Origin: Ustulina deusta
Lineage: Eukaryota > Ascomycota > Sordariomycetes > Xylariales > Xylariaceae
Direction: 5' to 3'
Assembly (NCBI GenBank): GCA_023159155.1
Contig: JAJNNX010000077.1
Span: forward strand, 100,916 to 164,915
DNA: 64,000 nucleotides
Shown here: in pieces, positions 35,036 to 46,350 of the stretch
How the letters are laid out: each line of letters begins with the position of its first letter
How positions within the stretch are numbered: the stretch's first letter is position 1
The notes under the pieces: model-generated
The model's database searches: none
Told to the model about the DNA's origin: nothing
The model's input: only the letters and a program-made list of their open reading frames with translations
Position numbers and translations under genes: made by a program

Positions 35036-37043
35036 TTAGCCCGGAATGAATGCAACAGATTGATTATATATGGGTCCCTCGAGTTCTAGGAAGAAGCCCT
35101 GAGAACAATGATCGTACTTCACTTTTGGCACGTCGTTCTCGTAGAAGCCATCGAACTTGGGATTGATGGCGTCCTTCAGATTCGTCACATCGCCTGCTGG
35201 GTGGAGCAGTTTCCATGGTTTGATGCAACCTTCCGACTTGCATGTTTTGAGAACCAATGTCAAGGCATCGAAACGAGTGAGGACTTGTGAGAGAGGGCGG
35301 CCAAAGAAGGTCGTTTCATCGCGATGGACAGGATGAGTCGGGTAGACGTTCTTCAACTGATATGGGTCGTTCTAAAGTAACCCGTTACCAAAATCGAGTT
35401 CAAGTCAGGGGCAAATGTTGTTGCTGTTGTTGCGTACCTCCATGTCGTATAGTTCGTGCTCGTTATTGCACCAGATGGAGTAGTAAAAACTGTACTCGTC
35501 GCTTACGACGCGAAGAGCTTTGTACGTGTTGTTGGGAATTAGGTACCCTAGGTAGCAGGACATTAAACTCATGAGCTGTGTAGTCACGGGTGAACTCTTA
35601 CCTTGATACGCATAGTCCCCCTCAGACACGGCATAGCCCCAGTATTCAACCTGCACGTGCTCATATCGGTTTCCAACAGACGCATCGATGGCGTGCTTCG
35701 TGAGGGGAATTGCCTCCCCGTCCATGTCTCCACGCATCGGCGCGCTGACCATCGAGAGAAAAGTGGGCGCCAGATCAGTATGAGTGGTTACGATGGGCGC
35801 ACGTTCATTTTCCGGCACGCCGGGTCCGCGTATGAACAGCGGAATGTGAACATCCTCCTCAAAAGGGCAAAACTTTCCAGGCTCCAGGCGATGCTGTCCG
35901 ACGTGGAAACCATTGTCCGTCGTGAAGACGATATACGTGTGATCGAGCATGCCGTGCTCTTCCAATTTCTGCACGATGGCTTCTATCATCTCATCAACGG
36001 CCTGCAGTGACCGGAGACGTTGCCGGTAGTAGAGATCGTTGGCATCGATATGAGTCTGGTTGAGCTTGGGGAGGTCGCGGACCCAGTAGACACCGGAAGG
36101 CTGGCATGTAATCGTCAGCTCTACTTGCCTCGTTTCTTTGCTCGCCGCGCTCGGGTCGACACGCTTACCGTTTCTGGATTGAAATGCGGTGTCCGTGGCA
36201 CTACAACATCTTCGAACAAATTTTGATGTCTTTTAGCCGGGATTGGCGCACTTGTCACGGCTCTCGTCGTCCCGTTGACGTTCACATACTCCGTATTGCT
36301 GTGTGGTGCGACGGGCGCAACGCCGAGAAAGAATGGACGTGCGCTCTTCGAGGCATCATCTATGAAGGCGAGAGCCTTTTCGGACACGAGATCCGTAGAA
36401 TACTCGTCTTCATGATGAATTGGCTCGTCGTAATTCCGGACAAAGGTCGGGTTGTAGTAATCATACGTATACGGGTCAAGCAGGAAGTCCTACCACGATG
36501 ATTGAGACTTCGCAACGCGCGTAGATCCAAGGATGGGGAAACCTACGCTCCCGTTCCAACCCCTCGCCCTAGGGCTATTGTAGTTGTCTGTACTATGGGA
36601 ATTCCACAGTTTTCCAACATAGTACGTATCCCATCCGGCTTCTTGAAGCCAGAGCGGAAGGTAGTCGTCATTGATACCCTCTTGGACGACCTTGGTATAA
36701 CCGCCTTTCGCATGATGAGCCTATGTGTTGCCATTTACAGGCAGGAGGACTTACCAAACGGCATGACAACGTCTGTCACGTTGTGATTGTGCGCCATCTT
36801 GCCCGTCAAGATACTAGCCCGCGCTGGGCAGCAGAGCGCAGTCGTGCAGTAGTGTCTCTCGTAAGTTGTGCCTTTCGCCCTTAGGTACTTGCCAAGAAGA
36901 GGCATGTAGTCGATGGAGCCCATCTCCAGATCTTGGTCATCCGTTAGGATGAAGACGATATTTGGACGCTTCCGACAGCTGGAAGTTAGTGCCGAGGGGG
37001 CTAAAAAGAGGACCCCGGCCACGAGGGCCAAAACTGTATGCAT
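35036..37043 (-). CDS. Secreted sulfatase (6 exons)
   Basis: Exons 36755-37043, 36547-36704, 36169-36489, 35602-36100, 35438-35547 and 35036-35371 join in frame to 570 residues. All five introns (50-68 bp) are GT...AG. The N-terminus is a signal peptide (VLALVAGVLFLAPSALTSS). The metal-binding ILTDDQD follows at about 32-38, and the sulfatase signature CCPARASILTG has the formylglycine-precursor Cys71 in CxPxR. Further hallmarks are YYVGKLWNSH, FFLGVAPVAPH and the conserved TDNGFHVGQHR. The sequon NGT occurs in the middle. It should hydrolyse sulfate esters outside the cell, likely for sulfur scavenging or wall and host polymer turnover; the substrate is unknown. No lesion is seen. Confidence 0.93.
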
Positions 37044-37525
37044 CGTGTCTGAATGGGTCGCAACACAGAGTTTCTATCCGCGACACGATACTATTTCAGT
37101 GCATGTTAGAACGACGAGACCAAAACGAGACTCCGTCCAAAACCGAAGGTGCGTTGATTATGGCAGCGAGTGAAAAAGGACCCAGATCAGTCAGTGATCA
37201 ACTCCTACCAAATCCGGCTTGGCGTTCATGACTTCACGGATACATGTACAGTAAATACGCTAACCAAGGGGTATTTTGACAAATTTGCATGCATGCAATG
37301 CTTTCAAGGGTATAATGTAATGAGTCGGAGAAAATCCAAGCAAAAACAACCCTGAAAAATGGGAATACAACGTTATTGATCTACGTATACTTTCAAGCAT
37401 TTCCCAATCGCACGTGATGGGTTGTTCCTGTGCTCAAAGCGAATATTATGCGTGACCGATCCTAAACAAAAATCTTCACACGTATCTTGACCAGAGTAGC
37501 GGAATGTGCCGACATTGCTTCTTAT
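37044..37525. other. Promoter side of the sulfatase gene; nothing else seen
   Basis: The frames here are short and overlap one another. The region presumably holds the sulfatase promoter, but I see no defined TATA element or operator. Confidence 0.45.
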
Positions 37526-37879
37526 CTATAAGGCGCCCGGCCTCGGCGGGATCGAGAGGCTCATCTCAACCCCATATTGCTTTGCTACTTCTGTCTGACA
37601 ATCGTATTCGATGGGATCTTTGATCGCTCTGTCGTCGCAGTGAGCGTAAAACCGGGATAGTGAGCAGTAGATGGGGAAGTTGAGCTGGTGGAAGTTCACA
37701 CTGCCACCAGGACATTTCCATCCTGTCCATGGCCAGCTGGGGAAACCAGGCCGCCGTATTGCATCCTCCCGAGGAGCGATCCAGAAGAGGCCACGCAAGA
37801 AACCGAGTAGACTTGCAACCGAAGTAGAAACTTGATCGTCTAAATCACTGTTGAGGAGGGGAACTCCCCCACAACGCAA
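37526..37879 (-). pseudogene. HET-type protein, short C-terminal fragment
   Basis: A minus frame reads SLLGFLRGLFWIAPRED, then RRPGFPSWPWTGWK, which is the block found after the HET domain in many fungal incompatibility proteins (a GLxW segment followed by RRxGFPSWSWAGW). About 70 further residues follow to a stop. No HET domain is found upstream within the next 400 bp, and the apparent start is not an ATG. So this is a fragment, or the last exon of a gene whose remainder is lost. The flanks have no AT shift, so RIP need not be the cause. Confidence 0.45.
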
Positions 37880-38915
37880 TATTGAACATTCGGTACGAGA
37901 GCGTCTACTGACTCATCGTGGCGGTGCGGCAGGCCCACCGGTTCTACCGCCCTCATCTCATAGCCGCCGGGCCTCCGTTTTACCAGGGTGTGTTGACCCC
38001 ACTTATGCACCGTATTAGGGGAAACGGAACCATCGACCCGCCGGGGCATGTTGCTCCTCCTGCTCCGAATGATGCGCCTCTACGCCGGCCACCCCCCGCT
38101 CCCCTTCGCGAAACACCCTGGGCCCACCTGCTAATCCTGTACTCGTGCCGCCGAGAGCGCCGCGCTAGGAACCAACAATGACTCAAGCCATGGGACAATC
38201 CCTTCATGCCCTACTTTGGCTTCACCGGTGGGGGTTATGCGATGCGGCGTCATTGTCTAGAGCACCACCGACCTCAACCTCAAGTAGAGACGGACCTCGT
38301 TGCGGCCTCAGGAGGAGCACGAGGTAGACGAAGTATACACCAAGTGAGATGACAGCGGAAGCCCTGCTGAGTGTCTGAACGGCGTAGTCGCGTTGTTTTT
38401 TATCATGGAAGGTGTACTAAAGAGCCATCTGGGGGATAGAGCGTGAAAGTTTCGTCGCCGACTACATAGCGGAAAAGTGTGGGGGTAATAGGCGGTCAAA
38501 ACATACTCATGCCATTGCTGATGACGGTATGACATTTATGAGAACGAATGGCTGCCATATGTGTGGGAGTTGATATAAATTACCGACCGAAAGTTGTGAT
38601 GGAAGCTGTCAGAACGAATATATAGCGTACTTACCTAGGTAGGTAGTAGCCAAAACGCCACTACGGAATTCCTTTTGGTCTTGACAGAAGCCCGGCGTTA
38701 CACATTGACCCGGGAGGCGTCAGCATCTACAAAAACCCCCGGAATGTCGCCTCGATTTTGATACGCGCGACGGTAGGTAAGCACAGTGCTACCCTGGCTG
38801 ATCTCGCGCAAGCAAACGCGATCAACAACAGGACATTCCCATTATACGAGTTCAAAAGGTTTCAACCGTACCGGCCCACGTTAGGTTCAGTCGGGGCATC
38901 ACCGCGACATCGGGA
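37880..38915. other. Intergenic stretch, no supported gene
   Basis: GC-rich frames on both strands at 37,918-38,207 are Pro/Arg-rich and look like mutual shadows. A TACCTAGGTAGGTAG string lies at 38,632-38,646. A frame from 38758 to 38949 may be a displaced 5' part of the next gene (see that entry). Confidence 0.4.
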
Positions 38916-39839
38916 ATGGATTCCGGCAAAGAAATTTGCGATGCGTTGACATCATTCTACGGGCTGATAATCAGCATTCCGTACTTGGACTGTTTCACAC
39001 TCGCGACCCCGCTCGAGGAAGGTTGGCGCATCAGCAACACGGCGGGAAAGGACGGCAGCGTCATCGATCTCCTCCGCCACATACCCTATCTCCGCCGCAT
39101 TGGCCCGTCATCAGCGCTGCTACCTATTTATCCTGGGACAATATCAATATACTACCCAGAAGACAGTGAAGGGTGGCGTCAAGAGGAGGAGTACCCCTTG
39201 CCGTCGCACTGCGTGTACCTTGCTTGTCGTGAAGATAGCCAGGGCACGGATCTGATTCTAGACGCGAGCAATGGCGCCGTGACGGAGTTTGCAAGAGGGA
39301 ATGAGCTGGTGCCGTACGAAGAATACCAAGCGCTGCCTGAGTCGGAGAGGTGGCGTGCTCACCCGACAGCGCCCCTCACGGAGCTGCTCGGCAGGTGGAC
39401 TCGGATGTACAAGGAATTGAAATTGTTGGTCTCGCCAAATCCGATCAAGCAACCACTCGCTGTCAGGTTCTACACAAGGTCCGACGAGTTCAACAACGCC
39501 GATGTGGACTACGAGGATGGGAGCGAGCTTGATCGTGAGCAAGGGGAAGCAGCGAGACGTGAGCGGGAGCATGTCGAGGTGAGAAAGATCCCTGCCCGTT
39601 CTTGTATTCTCGATTGCTTGAATCACCGAGCCCCACGGAAGATCATCTTGTACTAATCCGAACCAATGCAGAAAGTCTACGCCGTGTACATTCGCTATGG
39701 GTGGCCGGATGACTTCACGAAAGACGACGCGGAGCGTATCAGGAACGAGTTATTGGAGTTAGAAGGAGAGAAGGACGCTGAGGTTAAACGGCTTATGGAT
39801 GAGAGCAATCCGGATGCCGCATTGTTTGATTCAGATTAA
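38916..39839 (+). CDS. Unrecognised conserved-looking protein (2 exons, 5' end unsure)
   Basis: Exons 38916-39578 and 39672-39839 (93-bp intron, GTGAGA...CAG) join in frame to 276 residues. The product is soluble, rich in Glu, Asp, Pro and Tyr, with a Glu/Arg-rich helical C-terminal part. No family is recognised. The first residues after the chosen ATG look out of place. Just upstream, the frame ending at 38949 reads FPLYEFKRFQPYRPTLGSVG and then a REWIPAKKFA motif that would run naturally into the DALTSFYGL of this gene if one base were added near 38,940. Either the gene has suffered a one-base loss, or its real first exon is elsewhere. Confidence 0.55.
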
Positions 39840-40193
39840 TCGGGTGGATAGTGAGTCTGAGAGGCAAGGACCTGACGGAATTCTGGTTGTTGAAATTGTA
39901 AGGAGGAGATGATGAGTGGATCGCTTGGACACTGTTACTGAAAATGCGGATACTTAAGCGGGGCGGGCGGGGTAGAAGTAATTCTGCAGGTGCCAACACC
40001 TGTCTCGTGAAGTCTGCCAGCTGTGCTGTCACAGAAATGGTGGCTTGTCACCCCGACCTCTTTCTTCCCCCCCAGCTTAACAATGATGTTCGTCAGGATT
40101 GCTCAGATCGAAACCACTGTTCTCCCAACTACGTAATAATATATGAATATTGAGCTGTCCAAAATGATATGACCTACAGTGCAATCGCTCCCC
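39840..40193. other. Short convergent intergenic stretch; nothing seen
   Basis: It lies between the 3' ends of two convergent genes. It contains no frame or repeat of note beyond the GGGGCGGGCGGGG run near 39,960. Confidence 0.5.
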
Positions 40194-43100
40194 TCAAAGA
40201 CCCGTCTGCGTGGGAGTCGCAAGTAATGCAGCAGCTCTGCTCCCAGCAGAAGCCTCCCCAGACACATCAGTAGCCATGACATCCGATGCCGACTGGGTCC
40301 GTGAGGCAAAGGTCGTGGGAACCGCTGGATGATGCGAGACGGGTGCCGATTTAATCCCCAGCTCCTGCATCTCTTCATGGCAGTCCGCCGACTCACAACG
40401 CAGAATTCCCAAATACCTCACCAGCTCATCCTTTGTGACGCGCCGTGTGCTGTTTCCATCGTCGAACACCCACGCTTCGGGATCAAGCCCGTGTGATTTC
40501 TCGTCGCGCTTTCTATACCCTTCTTGTCGCACGTGGTTCCCAAGTACGTCCAATGGGATGATAGTTCGCCTTGCCATACCGCTGGGCGTCGCGGTGACCC
40601 GCGTAATACCGATCATCTGTGAGCAGGGCAAAGCCGGGATCTTCCAGTAGGATCTCAGGCCAGCAAGGATTCATGTTCAGACCTGCCACGCCGTCTGGGT
40701 CGGCAACGCCGATGAAGTCGATCCGAACGGCTCTGCGTGTCGTCCGCGCCATATACTGCGTCACCCTCCTCTTTAGGCCACCCACCACCCGGTCGCTGAC
40801 GTATCTCTCGTTCACCCTCTCCACAGGCAGATTGCCCTGGTTGTCGTATCCGCAGAAACCAAGGCCGAATAAGGAGCCAGCGCCACCGTTCTGTCTACCT
40901 GGGGCAAAGCAGATGTATTGTTTCGGAGTCACAGCGCCTTGCCAGAATGCAGCAGGCGGATACTCGTCAGCCTGGCATTTGACGCTATAATCCTTCATGA
41001 AACCACTGTACCTAAACGAAATGTGAGCTTGGGGGGAGGCAATGGCCACGTTCGAAGGGCAGTCTCACCAATCCGCGTTGTGGTCATTGTACCATTGGTC
41101 TCTCCACGGCCGTGCCGGGCTTGCTCTGCTCACCAAAGGACATTTCAATATCTGATAAGCCGGGTTGTTCTGGATCACCGAGCTATAATGCAAGCACGGC
41201 TGCTGCCACCTCGAGCCATCGCATACCGAAACCGTGGGTGCTGGCTCAATCGTAGCCGAGGCCGTCTTTTCGTATAGAGGCGGACCATCTCGCCATGGCC
41301 TGCCGCAGTTGTCTCCATCTGCTCGCTTGCAGTTGGCAGTGCTCGTGGGCATAGCTTTATGGCTTGAGGAGGGCGGCCTGGTAGATACCGGCTTTGTCTT
41401 CGTATCCAAGGTGAGACTCTTGTTCTTTCCGAACACCTTGAACTCGGCCTTCCCTTCCTTCTCAATCCCCTTGACGCAAAGACGGATCAGCGCCGGTGTA
41501 GCTGCGATCTCGGCCGCTGTCGCGATCCAGCCTTTATCCACATATATGAGCTTGAGTCTCCAAAGAGATTATCTCATTTGCGTGTCTGAACTTACCTATG
41601 AACGGGATTAGATCTTCGATTAACTCCAACGGCGCTAGCAAGGCGGGCACGGCAACCCGACAGAACGCGTTGGCGGCAACGTCAAGGGCTAATTGCTCTG
41701 CGGCGGCCTCTGCCGCATCTTTCACGGCATCTCCCGCTTTTGATAACAGATTCGACTTCGTTGGCGGTGCCTTGAAGTCCGAGCAGCAGTAAGACTGCAG
41801 ACCGCCGTTACAAGTTTGATCTTTCGATCCACTGTGGCTGCTCGTGTCGGTAACGAGCTCAGTCTCTCCTGATATGGGGACGTTGGTCAGTCGGATGTAC
41901 AGGACATCAATCGCGTGCGGAGAGGGAGGCTACCTTTGGCGCACCCAGAGATGCATGACATGCCTAACCCGTAGTATCCTCGCCATTGACATTTGCCTGT
42001 CTTGGTTCCGTCGTTACAGCAGAGGTTTCGATACTGTCCCGCGGGGCAACGGTCTCTGTGGAGTCGTGTTGTTAGTGCATGATTCGGACAACTACATGAG
42101 CAGAGCACCTCGAAAAGGAGGAGCCAAAGTCAAGACCAATACAAGAGTCTCGCCTATGACGGCCGAGGTCAAGCCAAGCGACGCTCCCCATGTCAACAAC
42201 AGACGAAATACTCACTTAGTAGATAATTTGCCCGGTTGCCCGTTCATCTGAGCGACTTGGTTTGTCCCCATTTTGCATTCGGCATCGCAGTCCGTGGTGT
42301 AGCAGCTCAGCTTAGCTGCCTGGTCAGCGGAAGACTGCCTGGCGTTGTTCTGTTGATCGTCGGAAACGCCCGAGACCAAGTTGTTCGCCGAGGACTGGTC
42401 CTTCTGGTCGATAGCCCAAACCATCAGGCCGCCGAGACATCGATCCGTCGCGAATGACTTGGTTGAGTCAGCACCGAAGAGTTCCTAAGTTAGTTGGGTA
42501 GCTCTGCGAACTCACCTTCTTCTGCGCAAAAGTGTCGTCATCGTCGTATGATATCCACTGGTCATTGTTCCAGGTGACCCATTTGACGCCTGCTTCAGAG
42601 TCCCATACTACCTCAGGACTGTACTTGTCGATGACACCTTCAATCTCCTGGTAGTCGAGAATACCGGATGTGCCAGAGCATGGCCCAGCTTCGGCACCGC
42701 CACTGAACTGGCAGACTCCGTTTGGCTCATTGCAAGACGGATCTTTCAACGTGAAAGAACGACCGTACTGTTCATGGTTAGCAACTCCTGTCTCACTCCC
42801 TGTTTATGAAGACTGAAATCCCTACCCAACCCTGCCCGAGGACAACCTTAGAAGACTCTACACTAGCCCGCCACAGAAGCCCCAGACCCTGATCAATCTC
42901 TGAGAGATTGGTGTGAGGCGCGATATAAGGGCCAACGAATTGCGAGTCAGCGTCCCAGGTACCATGCAAATCATAAGCCATGAGGTTGAACCTGAAGCAT
43001 GTTAACGATAATCATTCGTAAGGGTTGGGGCAGATCGTACCAATCGACATGGTCCTGCATCCCAAATGCTGAAGATACCAGTAACTGGTTGGCAAAGTCA

Positions 43101-44026
43101 CAGTCAGACCTTTCGACCCAAAACTCTCCTTGAGCTCTTTCACCAGCGTTACGAAGTTAGCACTGTCGGCTTGAACGCCTCCGCGGTCATCGGCGCCGGG
43201 ATATTCCTAAGTGACATATGTCAGTTTGCGGGTCATGAACAGCGAAAGAGTTATTTCCTTACCCAGTCGATGTCCAACCCATCGAATCCGTAAGTATTCA
43301 TGAAGGACTTAATACTTGAGATGAATTTTTGCCGATTCGTACTGCTGCTGGCCATGTCGGAAAAGGCCTGCCTGGTTGGGCCTGGATCAGTGAAGGACCA
43401 TCCTCCAACAGAGATCCACGTCTGGAGGCCGCTGTAGCTCTCCTTTAGGGAAGTAAAACGTCTGTACAGGGTGGCGGAGTTTGAGTCCATCGGAGCAATT
43501 TCGAAGCTCGTAGGGTCGAAGAAAGCAAAGGCGAAGTTGACATGAGTGAAGCCGTTGAGATTGAGGTCCTCGAGGTTGAGTCTTTTGAAGTCGGTCAGTT
43601 TCCCAAAACATTCGGGACACGGACTTCTTACATATTGGCATTTTCGAGTCGAAGCCCACGACTCGTAATACCCAATGGTGCGTTTGTTCGCATTGGAACT
43701 CGAACACGAAGGCTTAGGGGCGTTACCACAAGAGCCAAAGCCATCTTGACAGCCATTGCCGCAAAAGTCTGATGTGCTTCCGCAAAAGCTGAAATAGGAC
43801 ACCCATCACCACACTCCTTGGGAGAATAACCGCAGAGTCCATTGCTGCCGCAACACGCGCCGTTGGGCCATGGTGTTTCTGGATCGCAGGTGCCGATGGG
43901 AAGAGCTCGAGAAAGCAGGCCCAAAGAAAACGGTTGAGAAAAAGGCTGAACAGGAAAACCACCAACGACAGAATTCAGGGTGGCTCCTATCAGAACGTAG
44001 CTGAAGATACTGGCAAATATTGTCAT
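40194..44026 (-). pseudogene. Killer-toxin-like class V chitinase (GH18), frame-broken, 9 exons
   Basis: Exons by frame and GT/AG: 43263-44026, 43041-43206, 42826-42991, 42516-42767, 42216-42457, 41934-42055, 41596-41868, 41069-41531 and 40194-41011. The product would begin with a signal peptide and one chitin-binding hevein motif (ACCGSNGLCGYSPKECGDG). A GH18 domain follows, whose catalytic DGLDIDW|E is split by intron 1, then MAYDLHGTWD and GGLMVWAIDQKDQ. A Cys-rich and C-terminal region typical of the large subgroup-C fungal chitinases comes last. These hydrolyse chitin outside the cell; 'killer-toxin-like' is a family label only. Three breaks: a frame change inside the hevein region near 43,800 with part of the second motif missing, a one-base loss near 43,060, and a frame change near 40,513-40,631. 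Assembly errors cannot be excluded. Confidence 0.7.
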
Positions 44027-45693
44027 GCTCGATTGCCGCAGTTTCCACGCATCCTATAAAGAGAATAGCTCGGGGCTGGCGGGTGAGGCAAAGAGGTGAA
44101 TATAATGTCTTGGTCCGACAAGACGAGATATAGCCAACCCCTATTCTAGAGAGGAAGCTTCAGGCACGTCTTTAGGATCCGTGTTCACCGAGAAATGATT
44201 CTAAAGAGCCCAGTATCGACACGGGGCGAGACCAGTTGTGCCCAGGCAGATGACCTTGAAGTCTCACGAGAGATGAGAATATTGACCGCGCATAAGTGAT
44301 TGAGTTATTGCACTAATCATGCGAGCATCTCCGGTATGCAATGTAAGACCTCGAGGTCGAGGATCAATATTCCAATCCGTGTACGGGATCATGCTGCGCT
44401 ACAGTACCGGTCGGTACGGTCGCATTTCAATCGGGGTGGTCAGAGAACTTCTTATTTCGGAAATAGTTCAATGCAACCTCCCCCGTCGGGCGAGCTCGGT
44501 CTCGGCCCCCAGCGCGTCGTTCTGATGGTGTTGCATTTGATCAGTTGACATCGCCAGGAACTGTTATCCCCCTTTTCTGTTGAAGTGAAACCCCAAGTCG
44601 AGCGACCATCTGTTTTTAAATTTTCCATCACCTTCTACTACTCCCAAGACCTTCAAGTAGTCGATAAAGATTGGCATTCAAAGATGAAACTTCGACTTTT
44701 TGCTGTCGTCGGTTCTTGAAGTGGATAATGTGAGTAGGCTGAAAGACAGGGGCACCCCCGAGTGCCTTACCCTTATAAGAGGAGGGAGGTTAAACCTACC
44801 CTTCCAAGTACAATATTATGCTCCGTATATAATAGCTGCAGACAAGTCAAGCGCCCGGCTTGACTACATTCTACTTTTGGTCGTGTTGCGGTATAATTAG
44901 CGTTGCAGTTGTGTTCCGTGACAGACAATCCATGGACTTTTCAAGTAGGGAACTCATTCATCATAATTGAACATAATTTAATTTAATTCAATTAACTAAC
45001 TTGAGGAGAAAACTGCAGTATTCTACACTAACAAACTTCTCAAAAGCTGTCCTGTGGGCCGTATATTAGATTGTGTAGCTGCGATATGGCTATGTAAACC
45101 TGCACACAACCTCCTCAAATCCGACATCGATACCAACAAAATGCCAAGCATTAGCCAATCAAAGTATAAATATTTTATATTTATCGTCATAACTCAATCT
45201 TACATGTGCTGGCATTGATTACAGGCTGATGAGACTGCGGTGCTCCTAATCGGCGCCTTGTGGACCAGCTTCGACGGTGGTCAAAGCAGTTACAGCTCTA
45301 CCTTTATTCCCTTGCACGCGTGTTAGAAAAATACCCCCAACTTCTAATATTCCACCAATATACTAGAATCTTGTGGCATATGCTGGTCTTTGTTGGAATC
45401 TTATAAAGCGCCTCTGTAAACTTCCTATAATTAAAGGAAACCCGCAGCTTTTAGCGATGCATTGTTTTGGAACAAGTGACTATGTCGTAATAGCACAAAG
45501 GAAGTCCAAGACAAAGTCCTTGTCACTTAGAATCATGGGTATATAAGCTTGCCATTTACCACTTGGCTTACCGCCGAGAAGATGTTGATAGCTATCAAAT
45601 CCTGACTTTATTCATATCCAGACCATTTCTACCCCCCACCTTCATTCTAACAGTCACCGCATACCCAATTCGTTCAATTTTATCCATATCATC
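44027..45693. other. Divergent intergenic region
   Basis: Promoters of the chitinase gene (leftward) and of the 218-residue gene (rightward) lie here. Small frames at 44,300-44,548 and 44,700-44,900 have no motif. Composition falls toward AT around 44,950-45,200 without the extreme bias of the window edges. Confidence 0.5.
45539..45547 (+). promoter_or_regulatory. TATA box of the 218-residue gene
   Basis: GTATATAAG lies about 150 bp before the ATG at 45694. It is followed by a CT-rich leader (CCCCCCACCTTCATTC) and a CATATCATCATG start context. Confidence 0.55.
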
Positions 45694-46350
45694 ATGTCTG
45701 AACAACAGAGCGCCGCAGCCCAAGCATCCCCCGAAAACGCTGCCCAGCGCGTATTCGACCCAGTGAAAGACAACCCAGAAAAAGCTGAGAAATTCGTACG
45801 AGCCATATTCAAACAGAAGCCCGACAACATTTCTCTCGTTTCTGCAGAACTAGCACCCCTTTGTGGGTTTGGGCCCAACTCTAACCGAGATGTCTTGGCC
45901 CGATCGAGGGTGCAGGCCGTTTTTGTAAGTCCAGAAACAAGAGAACCATTAAAGGAATTTCTTGCCTATTTCACACGCAGTCACTGGGATCTCCCGCTCG
46001 CCAAGTTTTCTCCCACATTAGCTCTCGTGCACGAGCACAGAGCGGACTGGATCAGGCCCGAATATCCGGTCCCCAGAGATGGTAGCCCAGAAGAATTCTA
46101 CGCGCGGTTTCTGATCCGTATCCTTCACCGAATAGAGAGTCCCGGTGGCGTTGGAACTTACATGTTAGAGTGGTTACGCGACGCAAAGGATGATAGAGAA
46201 GATAAGGTCTGGGTGGACGATGTTTGCTGGGTTTTGTTCCACGCTCTGATGTATCTCCAGCTCAAAACCATGGACATGAACAAGTCTCGCGCACCTCTGG
46301 GGGACCGCGCGCTTCATTACATCAGCAAACTGACACACTCTAATTCTTAG
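45694..46350 (+). CDS. Unrecognised 218-residue soluble protein
   Basis: A single-exon frame with a good start context. The N-terminal 25 residues are Ala/Gln/Ser-rich. The rest is predicted-helical by composition, with recurring Trp and aromatic positions (HWDLPLAKF, YMLEWLRD, WVDDVCWVLFHALMYL). There is no signal peptide or membrane span. A strong TATA box sits upstream. I know no family for it, and no neighbour suggests a pathway. Codon use and length argue that it is real. Confidence 0.7.
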   Translation: MSEQQSAAAQASPENAAQRVFDPVKDNPEKAEKFVRAIFKQKPDNISLVSAELAPLCGFGPNSNRDVLARSRVQAVFVSPETREPLKEFLAYFTRSHWDLPLAKFSPTLALVHEHRADWIRPEYPVPRDGSPEEFYARFLIRILHRIESPGGVGTYMLEWLRDAKDDREDKVWVDDVCWVLFHALMYLQLKTMDMNKSRAPLGDRALHYISKLTHSNS

